From Yoonia sp. (GTDB taxonomy: Bacteria > Pseudomonadota > Alphaproteobacteria > Rhodobacterales > Rhodobacteraceae), in the NCBI GenBank assembly GCA_020627605.1, contig JAHDGO010000075.1:1-8473 (forward strand): a DNA stretch of 8,473 nucleotides, read 5' to 3'. Below the pieces are notes generated by a model. It did not search any database. It was not told the origin of the DNA and worked only from the letters and a program-made list of their open reading frames with translations. Position 1 is the stretch's first letter, and every line of letters starts with the position of its first letter. Positions 6,806 to 8,473 of the stretch are shown here, in pieces. The position numbers and the translations under genes are program-made.

Positions 6806-6811
6806 CCTCCC
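6806..6811 (-). promoter_or_regulatory. Ribosome-binding site deciding the monooxygenase start
   Basis: GGGAGG on the - strand lies 9 bases before the ATG at 6796 and within the 25-base gap after the MBL gene. It supports this ATG over the in-frame upstream start candidates, which fall inside the MBL coding sequence. Confidence 0.75.
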
Positions 6812-6821
6812 TTTGAAAAAC

Positions 6822-7772
6822 CTAGCCCTGGAGCGCGGCCCACATGTCCAGATCGCGCTGGGCGGTCCAGATGCGGGGGTGGGCGATGCCGCGGGCCTCG
6901 TCATAGGCGCGGGCGACGTTAAACGGCAGGCAGTGTTCGTAGATGGCGTAATCCTTGAATTTCGGATCGCAGGCGTCCCGCACCGCATCCCACGCCTCTT
7001 TCAGCGTCCCGCCACGGGCGGCGACCCGCGCGGCGGGCCTGTAGGTGCTGTCAACAAAATCACGGGTGCTTGCGATGGCGCGGGCCACGGCCTCTTTGCC
7101 GACCAGTGCGTCACCACGGCCCGGCGCAATGGCGTCCACGTCATAGGCGATGACCTTGTTCAGGGTGTTCCCCCAGTCGCCGAAGTAGCCGTCGCCACAG
7201 TAGCAGGCGGAATGATCCTCGACGATGTCACCGGTGAACATCACGTTCTCATCCGGCACATGGATCACCGCATCGCCTGCGGTATGGGCGCGGCCGATGT
7301 GTTTGATATCGACGCGCCGCTTGCCAAGGTAGACGGTCATGCTGTCGCTGAATGTCGTGGTGGGGTAGGTCAGGCCGGGGATCGATTCATGCCCTTCGAA
7401 CAGGCGCGGAAACCTTTGGAATTCACTGTCCCAGTCTTCCTGCCCCCGTTCTTCGACCATGCCGCGCGCCACGTCCGACATGATGATCTGATCAGCCCCA
7501 TAGGCCGAGGCACCAAGCACCCGCACCGCATGATAATGGGTCAGAACCACATGGCTGATCGGCTTGTCGGTGACGCTGCGCACCCGTTCGATCACCTTTT
7601 CGGCCAGCCGCGGGGTGGCCTGCGCCTCGACGATCATGACGGAGCTGTCGCCGATGATGATGCCGGAGTTGGGATCACCCTCGGCGGTAAAGGCGTAAAG
7701 ATCGCGCCCCACCTCATCAAAGGTGATCTTCTTTTCGGTCATGTCGCCTTGCGATGCGAATGCTTTTGCCAT
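6822..7772 (-). CDS. Metallo-beta-lactamase-fold hydrolase with a degenerate metal site
   Basis: A complete 316-residue protein of the metallo-beta-lactamase (MBL) fold. The sandwich core runs from about 15 to 230: the first strands with VMIVEA, then LTHYHAVR (77-84) in place of the normal HxHxDH, then GRAHTAGD (His163) and FTGD (Asp182), and APGRGDA (216-222) where PGHG with a ligand His is usual. So His79, His81, His163 and Asp182 are kept, but the Asp and His of HxHxDH are Val83 and Arg84, and the last His is Arg219. By comparison with known MBL enzymes this leaves one metal site and removes most of the second. Residues 230-316 are a helical tail. The ATG at 7772 has AAGGA 7 bases upstream; Met11 also has a weak site and is a possible alternative. 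It lies 48 bases after fumarylacetoacetase and 25 before the monooxygenase. Its reaction is unknown; an ester, lactone or thioester substrate in the aromatic pathway is a guess. Confidence 0.88.
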   Translation of the reverse strand: MAKAFASQGDMTEKKITFDEVGRDLYAFTAEGDPNSGIIIGDSSVMIVEAQATPRLAEKVIERVRSVTDKPISHVVLTHYHAVRVLGASAYGADQIIMSDVARGMVEERGQEDWDSEFQRFPRLFEGHESIPGLTYPTTTFSDSMTVYLGKRRVDIKHIGRAHTAGDAVIHVPDENVMFTGDIVEDHSACYCGDGYFGDWGNTLNKVIAYDVDAIAPGRGDALVGKEAVARAIASTRDFVDSTYRPAARVAARGGTLKEAWDAVRDACDPKFKDYAIYEHCLPFNVARAYDEARGIAHPRIWTAQRDLDMWAALQG

Positions 7773-7820
7773 GGGTCTGTCCTTATTGTTTGGTCGGGGT
7801 GGGCCGGCGGTGGCGTGAGG

Positions 7821-8473
7821 TCAGGGGAATTTGACAGCAGGGCGGATTGTGCCGGTGCAGCTGCCAAAGCCGATTTGATAGCCCGCCCCATGCGCCGCGC
7901 CATGCAGTGTGAGCGTGTCGCCGTCTTCGATGAAGGTGCGGGTTTCGCCAGTGTCGAGTGTCAGCGGTTCTTTCCCGCCCCACGTCAGTTCCAGCAAAGA
8001 GCCGCGCTCGGATCTATCCGGGCCTGAGATGGTGCCGGAACCCAGTAAATCACCCGCGGTCATCGCGCAGCCTGATGAGGCATGATGCGCCAGCTGCTGC
8101 GCGGCAGAGTAGTACATCTGGTTGTAATTGGTCCGCGCGATTGTCGTCGCCGGTTTGCCTGCAGGGGCCATCGTCACCGACAGGTCGATATCAAACAGCA
8201 TCGGTGCGGGTTCCTGCAGGTAGGGCAGCAGGTCCTTTTCCCGTTCAGGGGTGGATGTGCGGAACGGGGCCAGCGCGGCGGCTGTCACGATCCATGGGCT
8301 GATCGAGGTGGCAAAGGCTTTGGCCTGAAACGGGCCCAGCGGCTGATATTCCCAGGCCTGAATGTCGCGCGCCGACCAGTCGTTCAGCAGCACATAGCCA
8401 AAGATCATCGCGTCCGCCTCGGCCACTGTAAGGGGCTGGCCCAGCTGTGTTGATCCGCCGATGACGGCCCCCA
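7821..8473 (-). CDS. fahA: Fumarylacetoacetase (3' part, partial)
   Basis: The last 216 residues of fumarylacetoacetase, which hydrolyses 4-fumarylacetoacetate to fumarate and acetoacetate, the final step of tyrosine/phenylalanine and homogentisate breakdown; the 5' half lies beyond the right edge. The visible frame begins GAVIGGSTQLGQP and carries the very characteristic block LNDWSARDIQAWEYQPLGPF followed by QAKAF. Aligned by eye to the human enzyme, this contains the metal ligand Asp233, substrate-binding Gln240 and Tyr244, and catalytic-site Lys253. Later segments SGTISGP (Thr350 in human) and SLLELTW (Glu364) and the end GYQIGFGSCTG also match. All expected key residues in this half are present, so it looks functional. 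It is the first visible gene of the operon continuing into the MBL-fold, monooxygenase and DUF2783 genes, and hmgA may lie upstream off the window. The GTG at 8426 is internal, not a start. Confidence 0.95.
   Translation of the reverse strand, partial: GAVIGGSTQLGQPLTVAEADAMIFGYVLLNDWSARDIQAWEYQPLGPFQAKAFATSISPWIVTAAALAPFRTSTPEREKDLLPYLQEPAPMLFDIDLSVTMAPAGKPATTIARTNYNQMYYSAAQQLAHHASSGCAMTAGDLLGSGTISGPDRSERGSLLELTWGGKEPLTLDTGETRTFIEDGDTLTLHGAAHGAGYQIGFGSCTGTIRPAVKFP

Noticed and set aside
6797..6988. 64-codon upstream extension of the FAD monooxygenase
   Set aside because: It overlaps the end of the MBL gene and reads as a low-complexity Pro/Arg/Ser stretch; the GGGAGG site supports the ATG at 6796.
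6798..8027. Long + strand open frame (409 codons) antisense to the MBL-fold and fumarylacetoacetase genes
   Set aside because: Same GC-driven shadow effect; it crosses two real genes and their intergenic gap, and has no family features or plausible ribosome-binding site.
7821..8426. GTG at 8426 as the fumarylacetoacetase start
   Set aside because: The frame and family similarity continue upstream to the window edge (GAVIGGSTQLGQP), so the gene is cut by the window, not short.

Overview
The window (about 60% G+C by eye) looks like a chromosomal segment of an alphaproteobacterium, most likely of the Rhodobacterales/Roseobacter group. This rests on the RpoC C-terminus, the strongly GC-rich third codon positions, and the fumarylacetoacetase - metallo-beta-lactamase-fold - FAD monooxygenase - DUF2783 gene set. 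The taxon is an inference from recognised protein families, not from a database match.

Layout, left to right. (1) 2-316, + strand: the last 104 codons of rpoC, closed by a strong hairpin terminator that also has a T-rich tail on the other strand, so it can serve the convergent gene as well. (2) 410-4113, - strand: a LysR-type regulator (4113 to 3217), then a glutathione S-transferase (3107 to 2478), then a 684-residue flavin/iron-sulfur fusion oxidoreductase (2464 to 410). The last two are tightly spaced, and the gst stop codon lies inside the ribosome-binding site of the fusion gene. (3) 4320-4949, + strand: an NAD(P)H-binding Rossmann protein divergent from lysR, behind a 206-bp intergenic region with a C-rich, G-poor leader and ended by its own hairpin terminator. 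(4) 4988-8473, - strand: an operon running leftward from off the right edge, made of fumarylacetoacetase (3' part only), a metallo-beta-lactamase-fold protein with a degenerate metal site, a class A FAD aromatic monooxygenase, and a small DUF2783 protein.

How the genes may work together. The right-hand operon points to aromatic catabolism through homogentisate/fumarylacetoacetate: the FAD hydroxylase could feed a ring-cleavage substrate in, and fumarylacetoacetase performs the last step to fumarate and acetoacetate. The left-hand module (LysR, GST, fusion reductase, divergent NAD(P)H-binding protein) looks like a redox or electrophile-stress response unit under local LysR control. Near-identical 12-bp elements (AAAGACTGNCAG) lie on both sides of lysR, upstream of lysR and upstream of gst. 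Two perfect inverted repeats also lie in the gst leader, one a good T-N11-A LysR-type box and one directly abutting the gst ribosome-binding site.

No tRNA, rRNA, CRISPR array, insertion sequence or phage gene was seen. There is no gene-free stretch longer than 300 bases. Nothing here is clearly a wholly new system. The most notable points are the metallo-beta-lactamase-fold protein that keeps one metal site but appears to have lost the other, and the repeated operator-like elements around lysR.
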